From the NCBI RefSeq assembly GCF_900010755.1, contig NZ_CZJT01000079.1, positions 186,001 to 250,000 of the forward strand: a stretch of DNA of 64,000 nt, read 5' to 3'. The stretch comes from Paeniglutamicibacter antarcticus. Its GTDB lineage: Bacteria > Actinomycetota > Actinomycetes > Actinomycetales > Micrococcaceae. The notes beneath the pieces are model-generated. The model was not told where the DNA came from. It saw nothing but the letters and a program-made list of their open reading frames with translations, and did not search any database. The translations under genes were made by a program, and so were the position numbers. This document shows positions 16,741-25,687 of the stretch, in pieces; the stretch's first letter is position 1; every line of letters begins with the position of its first letter.

Positions 16741-17619
16741 CGAGTCTGTCTGCTGCTGCGCCTCACGCAGGCACTCCATGAAGGTTTCGGCCGCCGGGTT
16801 GGCCGAGCCGCGAGCCATATACAAGGAGCTCTGCGGGTGGGTGGCAATGGGCCGAAAGGCCACGGAGGGCATCTGGAATCGTGAGACCGATTCCGGCAGG
16901 ATCGACATGCCGAGTCCGGCCGCCACCAATCCAAGGATGGTTTCCTGGTGGATTGCCTGTTCCACGATGCGGGGCTGTTCGTGGCCGTCGAAGAGCGAAT
17001 GCACCACGGAAAAGAATCCGCTCATGTGCTTGTAGGGATACAGGACGAAGTCTTCGCCGGCAATGTCTTCGACCGCCACAATGTCACGCTTCGTAAGCGG
17101 GTGGGATGCGGGCAGTGCCAACACCAGGGGTTCGGTGTGGATCTGTTCCAGGTCCATGCCGGGAAGTCGTGTGGGGTCGCGAAGGATCCCTACGTCGAGG
17201 TTTCCCTCGACCAGCAGGTCGACTTGTTCGTCGGTTGTCACCGGACGCAGCAAGAGTTCCACCTGTGGCCTGCGTGCCCGGAAGAGGGCCACCGCCTCCG
17301 GGATGACCGTGTAGCTCGCGGAGCTGACAAACCCGATGCTGAGTTTTCCGCGCAGTCCGGTAGTGACCTCGGAGACTTCTGCAACGACGCGGTCCAGGTC
17401 GGCCAATACGGGAGCCAGGCTGTCGCGGAAGAGTTGGCCTGCGGAGGTCAGTCTCACGCTGCGGGTGGTGCGCTCAAAGAGCTGGACGTGCAGTTCTTTT
17501 TCGAGCTTCTTGATGGCCACGGTCAGCGGTGGTTGGGACATGTTCAGCATTTCGGCGGCACGACCGAAGTGCAATTCGTCCGCAACCACCAGGAAGTACT
17601 GCAATTGGCGAAGTTCCAT
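16729..17619 (-). CDS. LysR-family transcriptional regulator
   Basis: This 296-residue regulator has the HTH at residues 1-60 (MELRQLQYFLVVADELHFGR, then AEMLNMSQPPLTVAIKKLE). The effector domain resembles the BenM/CatM/AlsR subgroup (LRGKLSIGFVSSASYTVIPE). It is divergent from the FAD oxidase gene at 17749. The 129-bp space between them contains an AT-rich imperfect palindrome, which suggests it controls the oxidase/amidohydrolase pair. It converges with the histidine phosphatase gene with a 12-base overlap. Confidence 0.9.
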   Translation of the reverse strand: MELRQLQYFLVVADELHFGRAAEMLNMSQPPLTVAIKKLEKELHVQLFERTTRSVRLTSAGQLFRDSLAPVLADLDRVVAEVSEVTTGLRGKLSIGFVSSASYTVIPEAVALFRARRPQVELLLRPVTTDEQVDLLVEGNLDVGILRDPTRLPGMDLEQIHTEPLVLALPASHPLTKRDIVAVEDIAGEDFVLYPYKHMSGFFSVVHSLFDGHEQPRIVEQAIHQETILGLVAAGLGMSILPESVSRFQMPSVAFRPIATHPQSSLYMARGSANPAAETFMECLREAQQQTDSLAP

Positions 17620-17642
17620 GAACCTATTCTTTCGCAGAAGCT

Positions 17643-17663
17643 ATCAATTTTCATAAAAATGAT
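17643..17663. promoter_or_regulatory. Candidate LysR operator between divergent genes
   Basis: ATCA-N13-TGAT with inner TTTT/AAAA symmetry forms a 21-bp imperfect palindrome in an AT-rich patch between the LysR start (17619) and the oxidase start (17749). Its form fits a LysR binding site. Confidence 0.45.
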
Positions 17664-17748
17664 ATTGGACGCGCATACAATCGCCGTGAATTACTTGTAG
17701 TCAGAAGCGGCACCAGAACCGGCCGCAGATCGATCCAAGGAGTTCCCC

Positions 17749-18936
17749 ATGCGCCCACCAACCCCGCGAGAAAACTCGAAATACGTGGTGATCGGAGCCG
17801 GGCTTGCCGGATCCGCAGCAGCCTGGAAACTCGCCCAGCGCGGGCACGAGGTCACCATCCTGGAACGCACGACACCCGCCAACGCGGCAGGAAGCTCGCA
17901 CGGCTCCGCCCGGATCTTCCGATACGCCTATCCGGAAACGTTCTATGCGGAGCTGGTGACACGGGCCAAGACGGGTTGGGATGAACTGGAACTGTTGACC
18001 AGTACGCGCCTGATCAGCCCCGTGGGAGCCGTTGACTACGGGACAACGCGTGATCCGCGCTCTCTGGCACGGGTGCTTGACCAGGTGGGTGTCGAGCACG
18101 AACTTATGGGGGCCGAGGAAGCCACGCAAAGATTCGCAGGGATCGCCTTTGACACCGAGGTGCTCTGGCAGCCTGGCGCCGGGGTTATCGACGCCGAGGA
18201 ATCGGTCCTGGCCATGGTGGACCTCGCCGTGAAGAACGGGGCACGACTGGAAAACAACTGGCCGGTCAGAAGCCTTCAGGCGACGGATAGCGGCTATCGC
18301 ATCATGGCGGTGGATGGCCGGAGCATTGACTGTGAGAAGGTCATTGTTGCGGCCGGCGGCTGGCTTCCGGAGCTGCTCGGTCATTTGTCCCTGCCCTCAG
18401 GTTTCCTGGCCGGCATGCCGAGCTTTGAGGTGCACCAGGAGCAGGCATTCCACTTCCCCTATGCGGATGCGCCACGTGGAACCGAGGGCGCCTGGCCCAC
18501 CTATATCCACAAGGCAGCCGAGTTCCAGTCCTACGGTCTGCCCGGAGGGCGCGATGCCGACTACCTCGGGCAGAAGGTAGCCGAATACAAGGGTGGACGC
18601 GTGATGCGCGGTGCCTCCGAACAAGACGGCGTGGTGGACGGGGCAAACCGCGAGCGCGTTATCGAGTACGTGAAGAAGTTCCTGCCCGGGCTGGTTCCGG
18701 AACCTTACGCTGAAACCACGTGCCTTTTCACCAGCACACCGAGTGAGGACTTCATTCTCGATGAGATCGCAGGGATCACCATCATGTCCCCGTGCTCCGG
18801 CCACGGAGCCAAATTCGCGCCGCTGCTCGGTGAGATGGCAGCGGATATCTCCACGGGTGTCGACGGGGTACCCGAGATTTTCCGCCCGGGAACCAAGGCA
18901 CAAAACCTGCTGCTTCAGGGCGCAGGCGCACGATGA
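17749..18936 (+). CDS. Monomeric sarcosine oxidase-like FAD-dependent oxidoreductase
   Basis: This 395-residue protein of the DAO/MSOX family has the N-terminal dinucleotide-binding motif VIGAGLAGSAAAWKLAQRGH and the GSSHGSARIFRYAY stretch close to the GSSHG.tRi.R.aY signature of monomeric sarcosine oxidase and N-methyltryptophan oxidase. The C-terminal MSPCSGHGAKFAPLLGE holds the Cys that in this family attaches FAD covalently. Such enzymes oxidise N-methyl or secondary amines with O2, giving an aldehyde or imine and H2O2. An AAGGAG site precedes the ATG. The stop overlaps the next gene's start by 4 bases. The exact substrate is unknown. Confidence 0.85.
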   Translation: MRPPTPRENSKYVVIGAGLAGSAAAWKLAQRGHEVTILERTTPANAAGSSHGSARIFRYAYPETFYAELVTRAKTGWDELELLTSTRLISPVGAVDYGTTRDPRSLARVLDQVGVEHELMGAEEATQRFAGIAFDTEVLWQPGAGVIDAEESVLAMVDLAVKNGARLENNWPVRSLQATDSGYRIMAVDGRSIDCEKVIVAAGGWLPELLGHLSLPSGFLAGMPSFEVHQEQAFHFPYADAPRGTEGAWPTYIHKAAEFQSYGLPGGRDADYLGQKVAEYKGGRVMRGASEQDGVVDGANRERVIEYVKKFLPGLVPEPYAETTCLFTSTPSEDFILDEIAGITIMSPCSGHGAKFAPLLGEMAADISTGVDGVPEIFRPGTKAQNLLLQGAGAR

Positions 18937-20222
18937 CCACCATGACACCATTGGAAACTGTTCCGACCCCGGTGCCCGAAGAAAACCGGGAACCACGTTC
19001 AAGTGTCACCGAGCTCATGGGACAGATCGCCGGAACCGGTGGGGATCCACAACGCGGCGGTTACACGCGCCCGGTCTACTCAAACGCGGAGGTTGAATTG
19101 CGCGGTTGGTTCATCGAGCAGGCCGAACGCCGCGGGCTGTCTGTGGAACAGGACAACAACGGGGCGCTGTGGGCCTGGTGGGATCTTGCCTCGGGGGACC
19201 GAACCGGGGCGGTGGTGACCGGAAGCCACCTGGATTCGGTGCCCGGCGGTGGGGCCTTTGACGGACCGCTCGGTGTCGCCAGTGCCTTGGTGGCCTTCGA
19301 CGCACTGCGGGACAGGGAAGAGTTGCAAGCACTGGCCCGGACCAAGGCACTAGTCATTGCGGTGTTCCCGGAAGAGGAAGGATCACGCTTTGGGGTGGCC
19401 TGCCTGGGTTCCAGGTTGCTGACCGGTGCCATAGCCACGGAGAAGGCCTTGAACCTCAAGGACCAGGACGGAAACACGTTCGCGGAGGTGGCCTCCATGT
19501 ACGGGCTGGATCCCCGTTTCATGGGTCCGGCCCCCGACCGCATGGCACAGCTGGGCGCCTTTGTGGAACTCCACGTGGAACAGGGCCTCGGGCTGGGGGA
19601 GTTGAACCAGCCCGTGGCCATCGGCGGGTCGATCCTGGGCCATGGCCGCTGGCGCTTGGGGCTCACGGGGCAGGGAAACCACGCGGGAACCACGCTCATG
19701 GAAGGCCGCAAGGATCCCATGGTCGCAGCCTCCCGGCTGGTGGTGGCCATCCGCGACCTGGCCCGGCACACACCGGGGGCCCGAGCCACCGTGGGGCGGC
19801 TGAACCTGGTGCCCGGCGGAACCAACGTGATCGCCTCCGCCGTGGACTTCTGGCTGGATGTCCGCCACCCGGATGACGTCATCACCGCGGCACTGGTCCA
19901 GCGGATCCACGACTCCGGGCTGCTGGTTGCCGCGGAGGAGGGGTGCTCACTGACGCTGAGTCAGGAATCCCTGAGCCCCACGGTCACCTTCGACCCCGGA
20001 CTCTCTGCCCGGTTGATTTCCTCGATGCCCGATGCCCCGGTACTGGATACGGGAGCCGGCCACGACGCAGGTGTGCTGGCCGGGCACCTGCCCACCGCCA
20101 TGATCTTCGTGCGCAACCCCAGCGGCATCTCCCATTCGCCCGAGGAATACGTTGAGGACGCCGATGCGGAACTCGGTGCGGCGGCGCTCGCCGAATCACT
20201 GGCAGGGTTGTTGATCGATTAA
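18933..20222 (+). CDS. M20-family amidohydrolase (allantoate / N-carbamoyl-amino-acid hydrolase type)
   Basis: This 429-residue metal-dependent hydrolase of the AllC/hydantoinase-carbamoylase group has GSHLDSVPGGGAFDGPLGV (metal-binding His and Asp), FPEEEGSRFG (catalytic and metal-binding Glu), FVELHVEQG and the dimerisation-domain GQGNHAGTT. The C-terminal GAGHDAGVLA supplies another conserved His-Asp. It cleaves carbamoyl or amide bonds of small amino-acid derivatives. It is translationally coupled to the FAD oxidase gene, so both probably act on one N-containing compound. A strong hairpin follows. Confidence 0.85.
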   Translation: MTTMTPLETVPTPVPEENREPRSSVTELMGQIAGTGGDPQRGGYTRPVYSNAEVELRGWFIEQAERRGLSVEQDNNGALWAWWDLASGDRTGAVVTGSHLDSVPGGGAFDGPLGVASALVAFDALRDREELQALARTKALVIAVFPEEEGSRFGVACLGSRLLTGAIATEKALNLKDQDGNTFAEVASMYGLDPRFMGPAPDRMAQLGAFVELHVEQGLGLGELNQPVAIGGSILGHGRWRLGLTGQGNHAGTTLMEGRKDPMVAASRLVVAIRDLARHTPGARATVGRLNLVPGGTNVIASAVDFWLDVRHPDDVITAALVQRIHDSGLLVAAEEGCSLTLSQESLSPTVTFDPGLSARLISSMPDAPVLDTGAGHDAGVLAGHLPTAMIFVRNPSGISHSPEEYVEDADAELGAAALAESLAGLLID

Positions 20223-20248
20223 CCAAACTTCAGTATCAGCACGGCACG

Positions 20249-20289
20249 AGAGGCCTGTCGGAATCCACCACGGATTCCGGCAGGCCTCT
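20249..20289 (+). terminator. Terminator hairpin after the oxidase/amidohydrolase operon
   Basis: An 18-bp stem (20249-20266 with 20272-20289, one G-T wobble) with a 5-base loop lies 27 bases after the amidohydrolase stop and faces the convergent gene at 20311. Confidence 0.8.
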
Positions 20290-20310
20290 ACTCGTCGGGG
20301 AGCCGAATGC

Positions 20311-20922
20311 TTAAGCTGCGTTCCAGAGAACAGCGTCAAGATCACCGGGTCGCCAACCGCGCATGGATGCGGCCCGATGAATGACGTTCGAGAGATGTGA
20401 GTACTTATGGTTGGTGATTCCTGCGTTTGAGGCGATTTTGAGGATGCGTACATCGATGGCAACCGCGTCGTTGCTTCCGGTCAGGATTTCAAAGTAGTCA
20501 AGCGTCTTGGGCCCAACGTGTTTGACCTGCCGGAGCAGCGCGCGGAGATGCTCGCGCTCGGGCGAGGTGGAGAGTCGTGCTCGAAGGTCTTCGACAGTAT
20601 CGATTTCCTCTGTTTCAAGTACCGAGACGATCTTGGTTATCTGTTCCAATCGTTCTCCGGACTTCCACCGAATGGTGCTGCCCAGGTCTCCGGTGCTCAT
20701 ATGTTGCCGGAAACCCTTCGTGGTATTCCCATCCGGCCACGACGCGATGAGCGCGCGGACTCTCGGTTCAACTGTGGCTTTGTATCGCTGGCGTCGCTGA
20801 AGCACCGCGTCAACCACGATTGCGCCCATGTGGTTCCATCCACGACTGACTTGTTTCGAAGCATCCAGGCCTTGCTCGTCCATGTAGGTGAGGAGTCTTG
20901 CGGCATCAATATCAGTTGTCAT
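20311..20922 (-). CDS. HhH-GPD-like protein of unknown function
   Basis: This 203-residue protein has a helix-hairpin-helix stretch LRQVKHVGPKTLDYFEIL followed by AVAIDVRIL, the order seen in HhH-GPD base-excision glycosylases, where the Asp after the hairpin is catalytic. The iron-sulfur cysteines of the Nth/MutY branch are absent and the N-terminal half is not recognised. A DNA-binding or repair role is plausible but not shown. It has its own transcript, convergent with the amidohydrolase gene. Confidence 0.6.
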   Translation of the reverse strand: MTTDIDAARLLTYMDEQGLDASKQVSRGWNHMGAIVVDAVLQRRQRYKATVEPRVRALIASWPDGNTTKGFRQHMSTGDLGSTIRWKSGERLEQITKIVSVLETEEIDTVEDLRARLSTSPEREHLRALLRQVKHVGPKTLDYFEILTGSNDAVAIDVRILKIASNAGITNHKYSHLSNVIHRAASMRGWRPGDLDAVLWNAA

Positions 20923-21052
20923 GAGTGCATCGTGCCACGCACAAACGCGGATTTTGGCGTGCCGCGCTGAGTGCTGATCGCACGAATTAGATCACGATAC
21001 GCAATGCACGCATCAAGGCCCGACCAACAGCCAATAACGAGCACAAGACAAA

Positions 21053-21082
21053 GGGGCGGCGCACCGTGTGGTGCGCCGCCCC
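21053..21082 (-). terminator. Terminator hairpin after the cyclodeaminase-like gene
   Basis: A perfect 13-bp GC-rich stem (21053-21065 with 21070-21082) with a 4-base loop lies 20 bases beyond the stop of the minus-strand gene ending at 21102. Confidence 0.75.
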
Positions 21083-21101
21083 TGGCGGACGGGGTCTTTG
21101 G

Positions 21102-22232
21102 TTAAGCCATGACGGGTGCTGCCCAGAGGTTCAGCACCTGGCCAATCTCTTTCTCCTGGGCGGTGCGGTAGAGCTCGGTGGCCCAGGCGACGTCTTCGGT
21201 GGGCATACCGCCGACTGAATAGAGGATGATTTCCTCGTCGTTGCGGCGGGCTGGGATGGCGCCGGTGGCAACGTCCGCGATTTCCTCAAGCTTCGACTCG
21301 GGCAGCTTACCGGCGCGCATCAGGTCGTGGAAGTGCGTGCCGGGAATCCCCAGCAGCTGGTAGGCCTGGGTCTCGTATTCCTCGGCCCAAGCGTTGTAAA
21401 GGCCGCGGGCATCGAGGATGAGGCGTGCATCGTTGATGATGAAGTCGTCATCAAAGCGTGCGGCTGCCGGCAGCAACAAGAGCGCACCGGGCTTGATGGC
21501 GTGCTTGGGGAAGTAGGGGAAGGCGTCGGAGCCGGCGATGTCGGTGGTGGTGGTCGCGATGACAATGTCGGCGTTGGCGATTGCCGTTTCGATGGAGTCG
21601 GCAATCTCGATGGTGGTGATCTGCGGGTACTTGTCCTTGACGTACGCGGCGAAGGTTTCGGCACCTGAAGCGCTGCGGCCCTTGATCGTGACGGTATGGA
21701 TACCGGGACGCAGGGTCAGTGTGGCATCGATGACCGACTTGGCGATGACACCGGGTCCCACGACGGCCACCACCTCCGAGTTTTCCCTGGCCAGGTGCTT
21801 CACTCCCACACCGGGCACGGCACCGGTGCGGTAGGCGCTGAGCAGGTTGGCGCTCATGATGGCCAGCGGTGCGCCGGTATCGGTGTCGTTCAGGGTGAAG
21901 AGGTGGATGGAGCGCGGCAGGCCCTTGGCCCGGTTGGCGGCATTGGATCCGTACCATTTCACGCCAGTGGTGTTGAAGCGACCGCCCAGGTAGGCGGGCA
22001 TGGCCATGAATCGGCGGTCCGGCCCGTCCTCGGGCATTCCTGCATGCAACGGAACCTGCGGGAAGGTGATCATGGCGCCGTGCGAGTTGCCGTTCTCGCC
22101 GGCCATCATGTAATCGCCCTTGCGCATGAGCACCAGGGTTTCTTCCATGACGTCCACGCAGCGGGCGATGTCGGTGACGCCGGCGTCGATCATGTCTGCT
22201 TCGCTCAGGTAGCGGAAGTCGATGTTTGTCAT
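21102..22232 (-). CDS. Ornithine cyclodeaminase / mu-crystallin family protein
   Basis: This 376-residue protein is a member of the OCD family. Conserved parts are VKWYGSN, the SANLLSAYRTGAVPGVGVKH segment, the NAD-binding VVAVVGPGVIAKSV and the IATTTTD segment after it. OCD relatives act as ornithine cyclodeaminases, alanine or other amino-acid dehydrogenases, or imine reductases. Some actinobacterial members are annotated as tyramine oxidase subunit B, and the length and the C-terminal LWAAPVMA would fit this group, from memory. It lies downstream of glnK in the same direction with 126 bases between, so it may be transcribed with the ammonium genes under nitrogen control. Confidence 0.8.
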   Translation of the reverse strand: MTNIDFRYLSEADMIDAGVTDIARCVDVMEETLVLMRKGDYMMAGENGNSHGAMITFPQVPLHAGMPEDGPDRRFMAMPAYLGGRFNTTGVKWYGSNAANRAKGLPRSIHLFTLNDTDTGAPLAIMSANLLSAYRTGAVPGVGVKHLARENSEVVAVVGPGVIAKSVIDATLTLRPGIHTVTIKGRSASGAETFAAYVKDKYPQITTIEIADSIETAIANADIVIATTTTDIAGSDAFPYFPKHAIKPGALLLLPAAARFDDDFIINDARLILDARGLYNAWAEEYETQAYQLLGIPGTHFHDLMRAGKLPESKLEEIADVATGAIPARRNDEEIILYSVGGMPTEDVAWATELYRTAQEKEIGQVLNLWAAPVMA

Positions 22233-22358
22233 GGGTGGTTCCTATTCTCGGGACAAGTAGGGGGTTCGGCGTGCGGCCGTAGATTAGTGGGGGATTTGGT
22301 GCCGTGGCGGCGCTGATGACAGGAGCGCGCCGCGCCGCCACGGCAAACTGTGGGGTGG

Positions 22359-22706
22359 TTAGATGGCGGCTTCGTCGAGTTCGCCGGTGCGTACGCGCAC
22401 GATGCGTTCAACGGGTGTCACCCAGACCTTGCCATCGCCAATCTCACCGTCGGTTCCGGTGCGGGCGGCGGCGACGATCACGTCGATGGCCTGGTCGATA
22501 TCGGCCTCGGGGACGAGCAATTCGATGCACATCTTGGTACGGAACTCCACGGAAAACGCCTGGCCGCGGTAGTACTCGGTGCGCCCGGACTGGGCTCCGC
22601 GGCCCTGGATCTCGCTGACGCTCAACCCGGTGAATCCGGCCTTTTCCAGTTCCTTGGAGACGGTTTCCACGCGGATGGGCTTGATGACTGCTGTTACGAG
22701 TTTCAT
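22359..22706 (-). CDS. glnK: Nitrogen regulatory protein P-II (GlnK type)
   Basis: This 115-residue protein is of normal P-II length. It has the start MKLVTAVIKPIRVETV, the T-loop with TEYYRGQ (the tyrosine that is modified in actinobacterial GlnK by adenylylation), the B-loop TGTDGEIGDGKVWV and the C-terminal RVRTGELDEAAI. It binds ATP/ADP and 2-oxoglutarate and controls the ammonium channel encoded immediately upstream in the same operon. Confidence 0.95.
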   Translation of the reverse strand: MKLVTAVIKPIRVETVSKELEKAGFTGLSVSEIQGRGAQSGRTEYYRGQAFSVEFRTKMCIELLVPEADIDQAIDVIVAAARTGTDGEIGDGKVWVTPVERIVRVRTGELDEAAI

Positions 22707-22751
22707 GGGTGGTGTCCTTTCGCGTGATCGGTGTTGGTGGCGTTGCCGGGG

Positions 22752-23990
22752 TTAGAGGCCGCGGCCCTCATAGGCGGTCTCGGCATGGACGGAACGGTCA
22801 AGGCCAAGCTCTTCCTCTTCGGTGCTGACACGGATCGGGACAATCTTGTTCATGGTCCAGGCGATGGCATAGGTCATGCCGAAGCTGTAGACCATGGTGA
22901 CCAACAGGGCCAAGCTTTCGCGCCACAGCATGTTGATGTCACCACCGAAGACGATTCCGGTGATTCCCGCCGGGGCAAGGGCATTGGCAAAGAAGACGGC
23001 GAAGAGGGCGCCGGTGATTCCGGCAATGCCGTGGATGGCAAAGACATCGAGCGCATCATCAATCCGGTGCTTGCGCTTCCATGTGATGGCCCAGGCGGCA
23101 GCCGCCGAGGAAACAAATCCGAGAATCAAGGCGCCCACCGGACCTACGGCGTCGGCCGCCGGGGTGATGCCGACAAGCCCGGCAATCGCACCGGTGCCCA
23201 GTCCCAGCATGGTGGCATGTCCGTCACGGAAATGCTCGATGAAGATGAATCCGAGCATGCCGCCGGCCAGGGCCAACAGGGACGTGAGGGTCACGTATTG
23301 GGCCAGGAAGTTGGCGCCGCCTGCGGTACCGCCGTTGAACCCCATCCAGCCGGTGCAAATGAGTGCCACACCCACCAGCATCAACGGGAGGTTGTGAGGG
23401 CGACCGGGAAGGGTGCTGCGGCGGCCCAGGACCAGGGCGAGGGCCAACCCCGCGGCGCCCGCGTTCAGGTGAACCGCCGTGCCGCCGGCGAAGTCGTGCA
23501 GTCCGAGCTGGTTGCGCATCCAGCCACCGATAGTGCCGGCTTCTTCGTTGTCGAAGGCGAATACCCAGTGCCCCAGCGGCGCGTAAACCAGCAGCACCCA
23601 GATGGCCACGAAGACCAGCCAGGAACCAAACTTCATGCGCCCCGCGGCACCGGAAGCAACCAGCGCGATGCTGATGCCGGCGAAGAGGATATAGAACGCT
23701 GCCCAGAGCGGTCCGCCGCTTCCGTCATCTTCCATCATCGAGGAGAAGAAGGAGAACTCGAAGGGGTTGCCGATGATCCCGGCACCGCCAACCGAATCCC
23801 CAAGAACCATGCCGTGGCCCACCACGATGTATACCACCGCGGTCACTGCCAGCGAGCTAAGCACCATGAGCACCATGTTCAAGACGTTGCGGCTGTTGAG
23901 CATGCCGCCATAGAGCATTGCGAGCCCGGGGAACATCAGCAAAACCAGGGCGAATGCGGAGAGTATCCAAGCAATATCTGCGGGTTCCAA
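22752..23990 (-). CDS. amtB: Ammonium transporter AmtB
   Basis: This 412-residue membrane protein has the eleven-segment Amt fold. Visible motifs include WILSAFALVLLMFPGLAMLY at the N-terminus, the substrate-site Asp region DFAGGTAVHLNAGAAGLAL and the pore His in IHGIAGITGALFAVF. The frame is open to 24239, but I choose the TTG at 23988-23990 because the family N-terminus follows directly and GGGAG lies about 7 bases upstream. It moves ammonium into the cell and is inhibited by the GlnK protein encoded 45 bases downstream. The C-terminal tail is short and charged. Confidence 0.93.
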   Translation of the reverse strand: MEPADIAWILSAFALVLLMFPGLAMLYGGMLNSRNVLNMVLMVLSSLAVTAVVYIVVGHGMVLGDSVGGAGIIGNPFEFSFFSSMMEDDGSGGPLWAAFYILFAGISIALVASGAAGRMKFGSWLVFVAIWVLLVYAPLGHWVFAFDNEEAGTIGGWMRNQLGLHDFAGGTAVHLNAGAAGLALALVLGRRSTLPGRPHNLPLMLVGVALICTGWMGFNGGTAGGANFLAQYVTLTSLLALAGGMLGFIFIEHFRDGHATMLGLGTGAIAGLVGITPAADAVGPVGALILGFVSSAAAAWAITWKRKHRIDDALDVFAIHGIAGITGALFAVFFANALAPAGITGIVFGGDINMLWRESLALLVTMVYSFGMTYAIAWTMNKIVPIRVSTEEEELGLDRSVHAETAYEGRGL

Positions 23991-24002
23991 GTGTTGCTCC
24001 CT

Positions 24003-24630
24003 TCCCAATAAGTTGTGTGAGTGGGACCAACGTATCGAGGTGAAGTTCCGTGGGGCTTTCGGATTTGTTTCACGCAGAATAACCAAAAAACCGAAAATTA
24101 CCTGCGGTTTCTGACGTGTGAATAGCGTGTAAATCCTCGGTCGAGGTGCGTCACCGGGTTGCGCGCACAGGGCCTCGTTTTGTTCAATCGCGACTGTGGA
24201 GCGATACCGAGAGTGAGCTACGTGGTGATGCCACTCCATCCATATCGGGGGATTAGTCTACTAGGCCGTAAATCTGAAAATTGAGGCGATCAACGCGAGG
24301 GGTGCCTATTGAGTCCTGAGATCGACACCGAGTGTCGCACGGCGAACAAAGCTCAACGAATTGTGGGAGGCAGCCACGTCGTGGGTGCGCTTATAAGTTG
24401 ATTGGCCGAACGCGGGCCTCGTCGAATTGAAGGGCATCGACCGAATGATTTTCTGCAGATGAGCTGTCGAATCGCATTGGTCGCAGGTGTCTGCGGGCTT
24501 TGAGGGCAGCGGTTCGGCGGGAACGCCTTCGATTATGCATCGCAGCCGAACCTTGGTAACATTAATGGTCGAGTTGCGTGAATTGATTCAAATTTAATTT
24601 TTGATTAAGTAATTAATTTAAGGCAATTTT
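24003..24630. other. amtB upstream region and gene-free stretch before tRNA-Gln
   Basis: I see no supported gene here. The first 100 bases upstream of amtB include, on the minus strand, GTTAT-N7-GAAAC, loosely like an actinobacterial GlnR box (gTnAc-N6-GaAAc) but with spacing one base too long, so it is not called as a site. The last 45 bases before the tRNA (from about 24587) are strikingly AT-rich for this genome and probably contain the tRNA promoter. Confidence 0.4.
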
Positions 24631-24702
24631 TGGGGTATGGTGTAATTGGCAACACAGCAGTTTCTGGTACTGTCGTTCTAGGTTCGAGTCCTGGTACCCC
24701 AG
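24631..24702 (+). tRNA. tRNA-Gln (anticodon CTG)
   Basis: This 72-base gene folds into a full cloverleaf: acceptor TGGGGTA/TACCCCA, D-stem GTGT/ACAC, anticodon stem GCAGT/ACTGT with loop TTCTGGT (anticodon CTG, reads CAG) and T-stem around TTCGAGT, with G as discriminator base. The 3' CCA is not fully encoded. It sits at the junction between ordinary metabolic genes on the left and the defence-gene island on the right, so it is a possible integration site. Confidence 0.95.
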
Positions 24703-24736
24703 CAATTCAAACTTCAGCGGTTTACTCTGAATATCT

Positions 24737-24774
24737 CCCAATGATTCCAGTGTGAATCATTGGGATTTTCGTTT
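24737..24774 (+). terminator. Terminator after tRNA-Gln
   Basis: A perfect 11-bp stem (24737-24747 with 24754-24764) with a 6-base loop is followed by ATTTTCGTTT. It lies 35 bases downstream of the tRNA. Confidence 0.85.
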
Positions 24775-25198
24775 AATCAGGCACCGAAGCGGTCGATTGG
24801 GGGCGACGCGATCATCTAGCCCAGACCGGTGTTATTCGGCTTGTCTGCCGAATGTCAGCGCTGCAGAGGCTTGCTGTGAAGGATGGTTGTGAGGCAGCGC
24901 GTGGAGCCAATTCGAGCCGCAGCTATTCGCAACCGGAACGCAAGCCCCGGTGACTCACTCCATTAGAACTCAAAAAACTCCTGCCGAACAATTGTCCTGC
25001 GGTAACCAATCCGCGTATTGACCTTGTCGCCGAAAGACGCGCTGACGAATCTCCAATTGTATTAGGGAGGGCTCGCAGTAGCCGGTCGACCGGCGAATTC
25101 TTGATTGCTACTGCTTCTTTCGCAAGCGCTAGCAATGTCTAGTTAAAAACATTGCGGGGATGCAAAACAACCATGGCTCTGGCAATAGATGCTAAGAA
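24775..25198. other. Gene-free stretch to the right of tRNA-Gln
   Basis: No gene could be supported. A 70-codon open frame on the minus strand (24923-25135) has no ribosome-binding site I trust and no recognisable motif. The base composition is more mixed than in the left part of the window, as expected at the edge of acquired DNA. I looked for an integrase or a repeat of the tRNA 3' end here and found neither. Confidence 0.4.
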
Positions 25199-25687
25199 TC
25201 ATACGTAGGCGAAGACTGCCCCAGAGTAGCAAACTGCGAGACCTTCGCCAGCAGCCCATCGCATAAGTATCTCGATCGCCTCGGCCGGACTGAATTCTTG
25301 CAAAACTGTTGCCACCTGATCGGGGCCATTAGGTTCCCGAACGGCAGCGGCGCCTTTTCCAACGCGTAAGTTCAACGCGCCATTTGGTATCATCATCGCC
25401 AGCTCGACAGTAAACGTCCCATTATCGAGACGCATAGTTTGTGCATACCGAGTTTCGGGATCGTCATCCATTACGACCATGAAATCTTGGTCATCGGGCA
25501 ATTGGTTGACCAACTGTGCCAGATGACTGATTCCTTCTAGTTCCGCCCATTCGGTTGCCTGTCCATCAATTGACTGGTACCAGTAGAGGGGTCTTTCAGG
25601 CTGAGGACTCTCGAGCAGTGAATTCCATGCCACTGCGTCAATCAGGGTGCCATGTTCAAGTGCTGAGATGCTCTCTAAAGTGGTCAT
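25199..25687 (-). CDS. Uncharacterised small protein, possibly immunity-protein-like
   Basis: This 162-residue soluble acidic protein has no signal or membrane segment. It contains DFMVVMDDDPETRYAQTMRL, NGTFTVELAMMIPNGALN and a C-terminal ILMRWAAGEG. The Y-Q-dG-tvE pattern followed by a tryptophan-containing C-terminal helix resembles small actinobacterial proteins found near polymorphic toxins or as orphans, such as Imm1-type immunity proteins. I cannot assign it firmly, and no toxin gene is adjacent. It is the first coding gene to the right of tRNA-Gln and is transcribed towards the tRNA. Confidence 0.6.
   Translation of the reverse strand: MTTLESISALEHGTLIDAVAWNSLLESPQPERPLYWYQSIDGQATEWAELEGISHLAQLVNQLPDDQDFMVVMDDDPETRYAQTMRLDNGTFTVELAMMIPNGALNLRVGKGAAAVREPNGPDQVATVLQEFSPAEAIEILMRWAAGEGLAVCYSGAVFAYV

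Noticed and set aside
22731..24011. 426-codon plus-strand frame
   Set aside because: It is antisense to amtB, whose motifs are unmistakable.
24003..24120. GlnR-like box upstream of amtB (GTTAT-N7-GAAAC on the minus strand)
   Set aside because: The spacing is one base off the known consensus and the match is partial, so it is not called.
23991..24239. Upstream extension of the amtB frame
   Set aside because: It is hydrophilic, without family similarity. A TTG with a good ribosome-binding site lies at the known family N-terminus.
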